Source of the DNA: Lachnospiraceae bacterium
GTDB taxonomy: Bacteria > Bacillota_A > Clostridia > Lachnospirales > Lachnospiraceae
Reading direction: 5' to 3'
Length of the DNA stretch: 64,000 nucleotides
Assembly: GCA_016287765.1 (NCBI GenBank)
Contig: JAEEWS010000004.1
Coordinates: 38,903 to 102,902, forward strand
The notes under the pieces were generated by a model, which worked only from the letters and a program-made list of their open reading frames with translations, did no database searches and was not told the origin of the DNA. Positions 33,862-41,827 of this stretch are shown here, one piece after another. The number at the start of each line of letters is the position of its first letter. The stretch's first letter is position 1. The position numbers and the translations under genes were made by a program.

Positions 33862-36260
33862 GTGCGGTGCACCTCGATCCTCCGCTCTTTAAGCAGCTCC
33901 AGCACCGACCGATGGGGATGGCCGTAGGGATTACCCCGCCCGCAGGAGATCACTGCCAAGTCAGGGCAGATGAGATCAAGAAATTCCGGAGAAGTAGCAC
34001 TGTAGGAGCCATGATGCCCTACTTTAAGGATCACTTGCTTCGATCCCACACTCCGCCACCCAAGCCGGTCAAGCATCCTCATTACTACCTTTTCTTCTTC
34101 CTTTCCCGCATCTCCCATCATGTAAGCCGCAAATTCCGGTGTATCCAATAAAAACACAAGAGAAGTTTCATTTTCAGAATTTTTGGCTTCAACCGGTGCC
34201 AAACATACAAGCCTGCAATCCTCACTTTTAAGCGAAAGTTCCTCCCCTGCCCCGATATACTCCACTCGGACATTTTTCTCCGCCGCGAGTTTCTCAAGTT
34301 TTTCATAATCCTCACCTTTTTCCTGTACTTCCGGCAACACAAGGCATTTGATCCCCACATTGCCGTCATACCGCATCATGTAATCAAGATCATTCCGATA
34401 AACCTTCATGTTTTCAAGTATCTCAATTATCCCGCTGATATGATCTTCATCAGTGTGAGACACTGTCGCCCGGTCCAGAAGCATCATTCCACGGTATTTC
34501 ATGTACTTCCCAAGCACCTTTTCTCCGACTCCCGTCTCGCTTGTGCTTCCGCAATCGAAGGCCACAGAATCCCCCTTCTCCGAGAGGAACACGCTGCAAT
34601 CTCCCTGCCCCACAGAAAGAAAAGTAAGCGCATTTTCCCCGGGCCTTATCCAAAGCAACGCAATAAGACACCCGACCGCCACCGGGATACAGGTCATCCC
34701 GGGTTGCTTTTCATATACCGGCCTTTCCTGCCTTGCCGCCAGCATCTTATCTCTCTTATATTCCATCTGCTTTATGATCCATCTGTAGATCATAAATATA
34801 CAGGCATATATCCCCGCAACAGTTAAGATTTCCGGTCTCCCCGTAAGTAATAATGAAAAAGGCAGGTTGGATGTGAAGGCGGATATTCCTTCAAACAGCC
34901 TTAAGATCATAAATGCTCCCCCTCCGAAGATCTTTCCAACAACGGGCAGCATACACCCAAAAATCCCCGACAGGATCCCAAATCCAAGAAGTACACCCGT
35001 AAGAGGTATCACTATTAAATTTGAAATAAATGAATAGATGGGGATCTCATAAAAGATACACGCCGTAACAGGCATGGTGAATGCGGTAACAAAGAATCCG
35101 AATACAGGAGCAGATCTAAACTCACTTGCAAAATGAACCGCCACGATTGCGGTAAAGGACAGGATAAACGCAGGATCCTTGAGTTCTCCCGGCCATATAA
35201 GAAGGATCACACAGGCTGCGGCTGCCAGTGAAGAAAGCAGATCATAGTGTTTCCTCACCAGTTTCCCCGTGATCAATACAATGCACATGATCCCTGCTCT
35301 TACAGCTGATACGGAGCCTCCCGTAAAACACAGAAAAAATCCCAAAAAGGCCAGAGTTGCCACTGCAGCCATATTTTTTTCGCAAAAGTATCGTCTCAAA
35401 AGTTTCCATAACCCCATACAGAGAAGTGAAACATGAAGTCCGGAGATCGCTAGGATGTGCCCTATACCGGTACGCCGGTATAGATCCACCGTTTCCTCAT
35501 CTTCAAAGTTTCTGTTTCCGGTGATCATGGCTATTAACAGTCCACTATCCTCTTCGTTAAAGACATTCATGATCCCTTCTTCAAACTTCCTTCCCATGAA
35601 ACACAAGAACTGCCTTATATGGCCCAAAATACCGCTTCTGTTATCTGTGATCCTGACCTTTTTTGAAAATATCCTTGCATGGACATTTTCTTTAAGGCAT
35701 TTCGGAAGAAGGTCATACTCCCCGGGATTTTGAGATTCTTCAATAAAATAATACCTGCCATACACCGTAACAAGGTTTCCGCACTTTGGCTCCACATTAT
35801 TTTCATCCGGCATATATATGAGGCATCCACCCGCTTCTCTGTCCTTAAACTCGTTATATCCTTTGATAATGCATCTATCCAGTTTAAGCACCAGATAACC
35901 CTTGTCCTTTTGAACTTTCGTAACTTCCCCTTCTGCAATGACATGAGTTTCACCTTTTTCATAAAGCACGGAATAAGCTTCTCTTTGGGAAGCCGTCACT
36001 CCTTCCCTGTAACCCGTCAAGGCAAAAGAAAGCGCAAAAAGAAGAGGCAAAAGCCCCAGAAGTATTATTAAATTAACATACCATTCGGGAGTGAAGATCT
36101 TAAGAAATTTAGCTTTAAATCTTTCCGAAAGAAAAAAGAACAGAATTACCAGAAGTGCCCATCCGCACTCAACCGCCGCTGCGGCCGCTATGCCGAGATC
36201 ATTTAGAAGGATCCCAAGTAAAACGGCCGCAAGCAGGGCAAACATCGGTCTTTTTATCAT
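33834..36260 (-). CDS. comEC: ComEC/Rec2 DNA uptake channel
   Basis: Transports single-stranded DNA across the membrane during natural transformation. 808 residues with an N-terminal DUF4131 region and ~10 membrane segments, the competence domain (TGIGHILAISGLHVSLLCMG near 270), and a C-terminal MBL-fold domain (LSVGQGDCSVF near 555 and SHTDEDHISG with the metal ligands). Starts at the ATG overlapping the histidine kinase stop (ATGA). The stop at 33834-33836 falls inside a repeat unit of the 73-bp array. Confidence 0.95.
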   Translation of the reverse strand: MIKRPMFALLAAVLLGILLNDLGIAAAAAVECGWALLVILFFFLSERFKAKFLKIFTPEWYVNLIILLGLLPLLFALSFALTGYREGVTASQREAYSVLYEKGETHVIAEGEVTKVQKDKGYLVLKLDRCIIKGYNEFKDREAGGCLIYMPDENNVEPKCGNLVTVYGRYYFIEESQNPGEYDLLPKCLKENVHARIFSKKVRITDNRSGILGHIRQFLCFMGRKFEEGIMNVFNEEDSGLLIAMITGNRNFEDEETVDLYRRTGIGHILAISGLHVSLLCMGLWKLLRRYFCEKNMAAVATLAFLGFFLCFTGGSVSAVRAGIMCIVLITGKLVRKHYDLLSSLAAAACVILLIWPGELKDPAFILSFTAIVAVHFASEFRSAPVFGFFVTAFTMPVTACIFYEIPIYSFISNLIVIPLTGVLLGFGILSGIFGCMLPVVGKIFGGGAFMILRLFEGISAFTSNLPFSLLLTGRPEILTVAGIYACIFMIYRWIIKQMEYKRDKMLAARQERPVYEKQPGMTCIPVAVGCLIALLWIRPGENALTFLSVGQGDCSVFLSEKGDSVAFDCGSTSETGVGEKVLGKYMKYRGMMLLDRATVSHTDEDHISGIIEILENMKVYRNDLDYMMRYDGNVGIKCLVLPEVQEKGEDYEKLEKLAAEKNVRVEYIGAGEELSLKSEDCRLVCLAPVEAKNSENETSLVFLLDTPEFAAYMMGDAGKEEEKVVMRMLDRLGWRSVGSKQVILKVGHHGSYSATSPEFLDLICPDLAVISCGRGNPYGHPHRSVLELLKERRIEVHRTDRDGAKAD

Positions 36261-37351
36261 TTAACCCCTTTACTTTTATATACAAGAGGGATCTTAATGG
36301 TAAATAGTGTTCCGCCAAGTTCCGAATCCGAAACCTTGATACTTCCATGATGCATGAGGACCACTTCCTTAACTATGGACAATCCCAGACCTGTACCGCC
36401 GGTTTCTCTCGAACGAGCCTTGTCCACCCGATAGAAACGGTCAAAGATCCTCTTCTTTGCATCTGCGGGGATCCCCACTCCGGAATCCTCCACCTTAAGA
36501 ACAAAGTATCTGTGATCAGCATTGATGGAACACTTTACCCTTCCGTTATCCTTATTGTATTTGATCGCATTTTCAACCAGATTGGTAACCACCAATGAAA
36601 GCTTCACTTCATCCACTTCTGCCACCACGTTTCTGAAGCTTTCAAAGGTCATTTCGATATTTCTGTTAAGAGCAAGAGGCCTTAACTGTCTCATGCAGTT
36701 TTCCACCAGTTCGTTCACCGGGATCAAAACCGTGGTAACGGCCTCTTCTTTTTTGGTAATCTTCACCAAAGTCAAAAGATTGGAGATTATCTTATTTTCC
36801 CTGTCTATCTGGGAATTGATGTCATTCAGAAACTCCACATACATTTCCTTCGGTGCATTTTCCGAAGACAGCAGAGAGTCCGAAAGCACCTTCATGGATG
36901 CAAGAGGAGTTTTAAGCTCATGTGAAACATTGGAAACGAACTCATCTCTCCTGGCATCGGTCTGTGCCATCTCCTCCAGCATATCATTTATGGCATCCTG
37001 AATATCCCATACCTCGGATGTCCCGTTTATAGCCAGCTTTTTGTCGTGATGTCCCTCCGAAAACTCGCTCACATCATCCGCCAGTTTCTTAAGCGGAAAA
37101 GAAAGCCTTGCGGATATAAGCACCGCCAGTCCCACCAGCACCAATACCACCGGCAGAAGAACAACAGGCATCTGTGCATATAAAACGTCGACCAGTTCAT
37201 CGCTGTCTGCCCCCGATCTTACCGCATTTACCGCTATTCCAAGGGAAGCTGAAGAGGCAATGCCCATGGGTATAATACCGAACAGCAATAGATACAGGAG
37301 CATCTTAAACTGTATACTGTTTAATTTTTTAAGAAAACTTTTAAGCTTCAA
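36257..37351 (-). CDS. Sensor histidine kinase embedded between competence genes
   Basis: 364 residues. Two membrane segments (about 16-38, 68-86) with a short external loop, a HAMP-like linker (about 88-135), DHp box SHELKTPLASMK (about 142-153, phospho-His intact), and a HATPase domain with NLVENAIKYN, DSGVGI and GGTGLGLSIVK. TTG start at 37351 overlaps the response regulator by 11 bases, preceded by AGGATATT. The short sensor loop suggests membrane or envelope signals. Partner of the regulator just upstream. Confidence 0.9.
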   Translation of the reverse strand: MKLKSFLKKLNSIQFKMLLYLLLFGIIPMGIASSASLGIAVNAVRSGADSDELVDVLYAQMPVVLLPVVLVLVGLAVLISARLSFPLKKLADDVSEFSEGHHDKKLAINGTSEVWDIQDAINDMLEEMAQTDARRDEFVSNVSHELKTPLASMKVLSDSLLSSENAPKEMYVEFLNDINSQIDRENKIISNLLTLVKITKKEEAVTTVLIPVNELVENCMRQLRPLALNRNIEMTFESFRNVVAEVDEVKLSLVVTNLVENAIKYNKDNGRVKCSINADHRYFVLKVEDSGVGIPADAKKRIFDRFYRVDKARSRETGGTGLGLSIVKEVVLMHHGSIKVSDSELGGTLFTIKIPLVYKSKGVK

Positions 37352-38024
37352 AATAATATCCTATTCCCCATTTAGTATGGATGTAGATGGGATTCCCCGG
37401 ATCCTTTTCGATCTTTTCCCTGAGTCTTCTGATGTGCACGTCAACTGTCCTTGCATCGCCGTAGAAGTCCTCGCCCCAGACCGCGGTAAGCAGTTTATCC
37501 CTGTCATAGGTCTTGTCGGGATTTGAAGAAAGAAGCTGCAGAATGTCAAATTCCTTGGCTGTAAGCCCCGCATCCATACCATTTATAAGTGCTCTGCGGT
37601 TTTCCGAATCCACGGTAAGCTCTCCGAATACACTGACCGGTACTTCCTTTTCCTCTTTCTTTCCCACTCTTCGAAGAATGGCCTTTATCCTCGCCTTTAC
37701 TTCCACAATATTAAAGGGCTTGGTAACATAGTCATCGGCGCCGTAATCAAGTCCCATGATCTTATCCATGTCCTGATCCTTGGCTGTCAGCATAATAACC
37801 GGAACATCGGAAAATTCCCTTATCTCCCTGCACACTTCATATCCGTTCATCTTAGGCAGCATGAGATCGAGAATGATCAGATCGAAGTCATTGTTTTTTA
37901 CCTTGTTTAGAGCTTCCTCTCCGTCATAGGCACAATCCACCTCATAATCATCCTGCTCCAATGAAAATCTTATACCCTTCACGATCAGTTTTTCATCATC
38001 AACCACCAGTATTTTTTTACCCAT
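37341..38024 (-). CDS. OmpR-family response regulator embedded between competence genes
   Basis: 227 residues from the ATG at 38024, preceded by GAGGAAG. Receiver domain with acidic DD pocket, phospho-Asp in LDLMLPKMNG near residue 55, then Lys in VTKPFN; C-terminal winged helix with RTVDVHIRRLREKIE near 200 and YIHTKWGIGYYFEA at the end. Partner of the kinase downstream. It starts 8 bases after the comEA stop. Confidence 0.93.
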   Translation of the reverse strand: MGKKILVVDDEKLIVKGIRFSLEQDDYEVDCAYDGEEALNKVKNNDFDLIILDLMLPKMNGYEVCREIREFSDVPVIMLTAKDQDMDKIMGLDYGADDYVTKPFNIVEVKARIKAILRRVGKKEEKEVPVSVFGELTVDSENRRALINGMDAGLTAKEFDILQLLSSNPDKTYDRDKLLTAVWGEDFYGDARTVDVHIRRLREKIEKDPGNPIYIHTKWGIGYYFEA

Positions 38025-38032
38025 TTTCTTCC

Positions 38033-38656
38033 TCACTCAATACAAATGTAGTCTTCGATCCTTGAATACAAGGAATCTCCGATCCCGCTTACATTTTTGA
38101 TATCTTCCTTCTTTTCAAAGGCGCCCACCTTGTTTCTGTAGGCGATTATATCTTTGGCTCTGCTTTCGCCTATACCGGGTAACAGCGTAAGTTCCTTTAC
38201 CTCGGCTTTATTGATATTCACTTTTGTTTCTTCCTGCTCATCATTCTTACCGGAACCGTCATCTATACCGGTTCCTGCAATCCTGTCTTTCTGTGACAAA
38301 GCGGATGTTTCTTCCAGTGAAGGTACATAGATCCTTTCACCGTCCGTCAAAAACCGGGCCAGGTTCAGATACTCCCTGTCCGCATCCTCCGCAAAGCCTC
38401 CTGCCTCCTCCAATGCAGAAATGACCCTGCTGCCTCTTTCTACTTTCACTACGCCGGGAGAATTGACACTTCCGCACATATGTACCGCAATATAAATTTT
38501 TGGGGTTACTGTGGGTATAGGTGAAGGCACTTTTGTAACGGGAGTTTCCGAAGATGTTTCCGATCTCCCGATGTCTCCCTTATAAAAAAATGCGTACCAA
38601 AGACCTGAAAGAATTGCAAAAACAACGATCAGAGCAATAATTAATTTCTTTTTCAA
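38033..38656 (-). CDS. comEA: ComEA DNA receptor
   Basis: Membrane-anchored DNA-binding receptor for transformation. 207 residues from a TTG at 38656 (with GGAAAGG before it); the promoter transcription start lies about 35 bases upstream and rules out the longer frame. N-terminal anchor (about 5-22), a Thr/Pro/Ser linker, an SLBB domain (MCGSVNSPGVVKVERGSRV), and two helix-hairpin-helix motifs (VNINKAEVKELTLLPGIG and DIKNVSGIGDSLYSRIEDY) at the C-terminus. First gene of the operon with a TCS and comEC. Confidence 0.85.
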   Translation of the reverse strand: MKKKLIIALIVVFAILSGLWYAFFYKGDIGRSETSSETPVTKVPSPIPTVTPKIYIAVHMCGSVNSPGVVKVERGSRVISALEEAGGFAEDADREYLNLARFLTDGERIYVPSLEETSALSQKDRIAGTGIDDGSGKNDEQEETKVNINKAEVKELTLLPGIGESRAKDIIAYRNKVGAFEKKEDIKNVSGIGDSLYSRIEDYICIE

Positions 38657-38700
38657 TGTACAAAACGGCCTTTCCGTCCGCACATCTGTCCGCAGCAAGT

Positions 38701-38729
38701 ATTTTAAATGAAAAAAGAAATATAAGCAA
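38701..38729 (-). promoter_or_regulatory. Sigma-A promoter of the comEA-RR-HK-comEC operon
   Basis: On the minus strand TTGCTT (38724-38729), 17-base spacer, TAAAAT (38701-38706). Confidence 0.6.
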
Positions 38730-38790
38730 CAACAAAATGCAAATTTATATTTCTCAATGTCATTAAAATATGATATGCTTTAATATGATC

Positions 38791-38819
38791 TTGAGCGTTT
38801 CATGCTCATCAAATATAAT
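38791..38819 (+). promoter_or_regulatory. Sigma-A promoter of the acyltransferase gene
   Basis: TTGAGC (38791-38796), 17-base spacer, perfect TATAAT (38814-38819). The ATG is 18 bases downstream of the -10, so the leader is very short. Confidence 0.65.
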
Positions 38820-38836
38820 TATTGCGGGAGAACAAC

Positions 38837-39988
38837 ATGAATACAGAAAAACACAGAAATCCTTCCCTTGATCTTATTAGAAGTATAGCCATTATTCTTG
38901 TGGCTGAGGTTCATTCCATCAACAGGATCTATTCCTTTACTCTTAAGGGCATGAACTCTCTCTCTTCCTATTCCTTTATATTCGGTAATTTTATGCATTC
39001 TCTGGGCCAGATGGGTGTACCCCTTTTTCTGATGCTTACAGGCTATCTTTTGCTTCCCAGGGATTACGATACGGTAGAGGACATAACAAGTTTTTGGAAG
39101 AAAAAGCTGATCCCCCTTGTGATCTGTTATGAGATATGGGTGGCTGTCTATGAACTATTTGCCTCCTTTGTCATCCATAAAAAGACCTTCACCTTTACCT
39201 CCTGGCTGAGACATGCCTGCATGCTGGAGGATTTTGAGATCTTAAGGCACATGTGGTATCTGCCCACCATAATCGGCATATACATCTTCATCCCCTTTAT
39301 TTCCATCATTTTAAAGAAATATTCTCCAAAATTGTTTATCCTTCCTTTATTGGCAGGATATATCTATATTTTTGTTGTTCCCACAGCCAACATTTTCTTA
39401 AACGGCGCGGAGCTTATACCTTTAACCTCCAAGATCAATGTAGCTTATATGGGCGCCCATAACGGAATGTATGTTTTAGCGGGATACTTCTTTAAGGTCG
39501 TCCTTGAACCCCGGCTTCAGGCAGTTACTTCCAAAAAGAAAGCCTTGTTCTTATCCCTGGGGGGTACATTGCTTGCCCTTATCTGCACTGCTCTTACCAT
39601 GTGCTGGAGCTATACTCACGGCCATGCGATCACAGTCACTTACAACAACGCTTTCCTGCCCCTGTTTGGATTCGGTCTCTTTTCCCTGGTTTTCCTTATA
39701 GGCGAAAGCATACCTTTTCAGAAGCTTTGGAGATCCATTTCCCTCATGTCCTTCGGCATTTTCTTTTTCCATTATCCCATAATGCTTTTGGTCCTGGAGC
39801 ACTTTAGATCAAGGCTTCTCGTAATGAAAAAGCCCCTGGGTGCACTGATCCTTTTTTCCGTTATATTCTTCGGGGCATATATCATCTCGGCTTGTTTATC
39901 CCGCTTTATCCCCAAGGTAGCTCAAGTGCTCTTTTTAAAAAAGCCGGAGCCAAAAAAAGATATGCCCGCAAACGAAAATTTATCTTGA
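38837..39988 (+). CDS. Acyltransferase family 3 membrane protein
   Basis: 383 residues from the ATG at 38837 (CGGGAGAAC before it). About ten membrane segments. The family pattern is visible: NPSLDLIRSIAIILVAEVH near the N-terminus (catalytic His region) and FFFHYPIMLLVLEHF near residue 310. Such proteins O-acylate wall polymers or polysaccharides. The gene stands alone; the substrate is unknown. Confidence 0.85.
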   Translation: MNTEKHRNPSLDLIRSIAIILVAEVHSINRIYSFTLKGMNSLSSYSFIFGNFMHSLGQMGVPLFLMLTGYLLLPRDYDTVEDITSFWKKKLIPLVICYEIWVAVYELFASFVIHKKTFTFTSWLRHACMLEDFEILRHMWYLPTIIGIYIFIPFISIILKKYSPKLFILPLLAGYIYIFVVPTANIFLNGAELIPLTSKINVAYMGAHNGMYVLAGYFFKVVLEPRLQAVTSKKKALFLSLGGTLLALICTALTMCWSYTHGHAITVTYNNAFLPLFGFGLFSLVFLIGESIPFQKLWRSISLMSFGIFFFHYPIMLLVLEHFRSRLLVMKKPLGALILFSVIFFGAYIISACLSRFIPKVAQVLFLKKPEPKKDMPANENLS

Positions 39989-40013
39989 CAATATCGGCCT
40001 TCCGCGTTATTAT
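39985..40013 (+). promoter_or_regulatory. Sigma-A promoter of rpsT
   Basis: Perfect TTGACA (39985-39990), 17-base spacer, TATTAT (40008-40013). It overlaps the stop of the acyltransferase. Confidence 0.8.
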
Positions 40014-40025
40014 TCTTGAGTATGT

Positions 40026-40058
40026 TTTAGAGGAACGTCCGTGTCCGACTCTTCTAAA
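40026..40058 (+). promoter_or_regulatory. Leader hairpin of rpsT
   Basis: Arms TTTAGAGGA and TCTTCTAAA (one mismatch) with a loop of about 15, in the ~90-base S20 leader. Ribosomal protein autoregulation by a leader hairpin is possible; I cannot match it to a known S20 motif. Confidence 0.35.
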
Positions 40059-40109
40059 GCCGTCATGCAGAACGAATGAAGAAATCATTATATCGGAGGT
40101 GTTTCAGGA

Positions 40110-40373
40110 ATGGCAAACATTAAGTCAGCAAAGAAGAGAATCGAAGTTATCGAGACAAAGACATTAAGAAATAAGATGATCAAGTCCAAGGTTAAGACAT
40201 TGGTTAAGAAGGTTGATGCCGCTGTTGCCGCAAACGACAAGGCTGCTGCTACCGCTGCTCTCACAGACGCTGTTGCAGAGATCGATAAGGCTACTTCAAA
40301 GGGTATCTTCCATAAGAACACAGCTGCAAGAAAAGTTTCCAGACTTACCAAGGCTGTTAATGCTATCGCTTAA
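40110..40373 (+). CDS. rpsT: Ribosomal protein S20
   Basis: 87 residues. The start MANIKSAKKRIEVIETK and the basic three-helix composition (Lys/Ala rich) are typical for S20, which binds 16S rRNA in the 30S body. GGAGGTG precedes the ATG. Own promoter at 39985-40013 and own terminator. Confidence 0.97.
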   Translation: MANIKSAKKRIEVIETKTLRNKMIKSKVKTLVKKVDAAVAANDKAAATAALTDAVAEIDKATSKGIFHKNTAARKVSRLTKAVNAIA

Positions 40374-40387
40374 TTAAGCACTTTTTA

Positions 40388-40415
40388 AGGGCCGCATGGT
40401 ATGCGGTCCTTTTTC
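40388..40415 (+). terminator. Terminator of rpsT
   Basis: 9-bp stem (40389-40397 with 40401-40409, one G-U pair, loop of 3) then T-run 40410-40414. It lies 15 bases after the stop. Confidence 0.85.
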
Positions 40416-40434
40416 TTTTACGAAAGGATAACAA

Positions 40435-41682
40435 ATGAAAACAACTCCCGTTAAAGGAACCAACGACTATCTGCCTTCCCAGACCAAGCTCAGGGACTAT
40501 GTGCAGAGAAAGATACTTGAAGTATACGAATCCTGCGGATTTGAAAGGATCACCACCCCCGTTATCGAGGACATGGAGAACCTTAATAAAAGTGAAGGCG
40601 GAGAAAACCTGAACTTAATGTTCAAGATCATGAAGCGCGGAGACAAACTGGCGGAAGCCCTTGACTCCTATAAGACCTCCGGCAGAGAAGATCTTGCAGA
40701 CCTTGGTCTTCGCTATGACCTCACTCTCCCCCTCACCCGTTTTTATGCAAACAACAGAAATTCACTGGCTTCACCTTTTAAGGTAATACAGATCGACCGC
40801 TCCTTCAGAGCTGAGCGTCCCCAGAGAGGCCGTTTACGTGAATTCATTCAATGCGATATAGATATTCTGGGCAGCACCTCAAAGAACTGTGAGATCGAGC
40901 TGATCGATACCACAGCCAAAGCCCTTTTAAATGTGGGTATCTCCGATTTCAAGATCCGTATCAATGACAGAAGGATCCTTAAGAATCTGATCCTTTCCGC
41001 CGGTTTTAAGGCAGAGGATTCCGATTCCGTATGCATATCCTTCGATAAGGCGGACAAGATCGGAATGGAGGGTGTCAGATCCGAACTTCTTGAAAAGGGC
41101 TTTGACAGTTCAGCCTGCGAAAAGTTTGTTGAAATGATGTCCAGAAAGCCCTTCACTCTTGATGATGCAGCTTCCTATCTCGAGGATAAGGAGCCGGTGG
41201 AATCGGTCAGAAATATCATCGAAAAAGTACGTGCGGTTAACGACGGAAGATATGCAATCGAATACGACTGCTCTCTCGTTCGCGGGCAGGGCTATTACAC
41301 AGGTACCGTATTCGAGATCGAGTCTCTTGAGTTCGGCGGTTCCGTTGGCGGTGGCGGAAGATATGACAATCTCATCGGTAAATTCATCGGCGAAAATGTT
41401 CCTGCCGTAGGTTTTTCCATCGGCTTTGAAAGAATCGTGTGCATCCTTAACGACAATAACTTTAAGATCCCCGATTCCAAAAAGAAGCTTGCAGTCATAT
41501 ATCCTGCCGACTCCGTTACAGATGCCATCCGCATTGCTGACGGATACAGAAAGGAATATGATGTGACCCTTATAGAAAAGATCAAGAAACTGGGTAAACT
41601 TTTCGGTAAGCTTGAAGAATCCGGTTATTACGGCTGCAGGATCATCGATGAAAGTGAAGAAATAAAGATTTTTGAAAAATAA
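40435..41682 (+). CDS. hisS: Histidyl-tRNA synthetase
   Basis: Charges tRNA-His. 415 residues. Class II motifs: GTNDYLPS (N-terminal HisRS block), LGLRYDLTLPLTRF near 90 and motif 2 FRAERPQRGRLREFIQCDIDILG near 122-145. The His-specific LVRGLDYYTG is here LVRGQGYYTG, a deviation from common bacterial HisRS, and motif 2 with REFIQCDIDI is like that of the archaeal/eukaryotic type. The C-terminal anticodon domain is short (~90). It follows rpsT by 61 bases with no clear promoter of its own. HisZ is possible but less likely. Confidence 0.85.
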   Translation: MKTTPVKGTNDYLPSQTKLRDYVQRKILEVYESCGFERITTPVIEDMENLNKSEGGENLNLMFKIMKRGDKLAEALDSYKTSGREDLADLGLRYDLTLPLTRFYANNRNSLASPFKVIQIDRSFRAERPQRGRLREFIQCDIDILGSTSKNCEIELIDTTAKALLNVGISDFKIRINDRRILKNLILSAGFKAEDSDSVCISFDKADKIGMEGVRSELLEKGFDSSACEKFVEMMSRKPFTLDDAASYLEDKEPVESVRNIIEKVRAVNDGRYAIEYDCSLVRGQGYYTGTVFEIESLEFGGSVGGGGRYDNLIGKFIGENVPAVGFSIGFERIVCILNDNNFKIPDSKKKLAVIYPADSVTDAIRIADGYRKEYDVTLIEKIKKLGKLFGKLEESGYYGCRIIDESEEIKIFEK

Positions 41683-41690
41683 AACCAAAA

Positions 41691-41791
41691 TGAACCCCGG
41701 GGACGGGGTTAAGGGTTCATTTTAAAAATGAGCCTTGGGGACGGGGTTAGGGGTTCAAAAAATGAACCCCTAACCCCGTCCCCAAGGCTCA
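41691..41791. repeat. REP-like palindrome cluster, three 29-base copies
   Basis: Copy 1 at 41691-41719, copy 2 at 41729-41757 and copy 3, inverted, at 41763-41791. Copies 2 and 3 form a perfect 29-bp stem with a 5-base loop. The core is GGGGACGGGGTTAGGGG flanked by TGA and TTCA. It lies between hisS and the hybrid kinase gene. REP/BIME elements mobilised by RAYT (TnpA-REP) transposases look like this. Confidence 0.8.
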
Positions 41792-41793
41792 AA

Positions 41794-41821
41794 AAAGGGA
41801 GAACCTATAGCTTCTCCCTTT
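41794..41821. terminator. Bidirectional terminator between hisS and the hybrid kinase
   Basis: 10-bp perfect stem (41794-41803 with 41812-41821, loop of 8). On the minus strand it is followed by a T-run, so it ends the kinase gene; on the plus strand it may end hisS. Confidence 0.8.
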
Positions 41822-41827
41822 AATTAT

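Noticed and set aside
33543..34151. Long plus-strand frames over the 73-bp array (with repeats such as PGSF and SRYFPV)
   Set aside because: The repeat is 73 bases, so each frame reads the unit in a different phase in turn; no ribosome site and overlap with comEC. They are artefacts of the tandem repeat.
40374..40434. T-box leader before hisS
   Set aside because: The gap is only 61 bases and is filled by the rpsT terminator.
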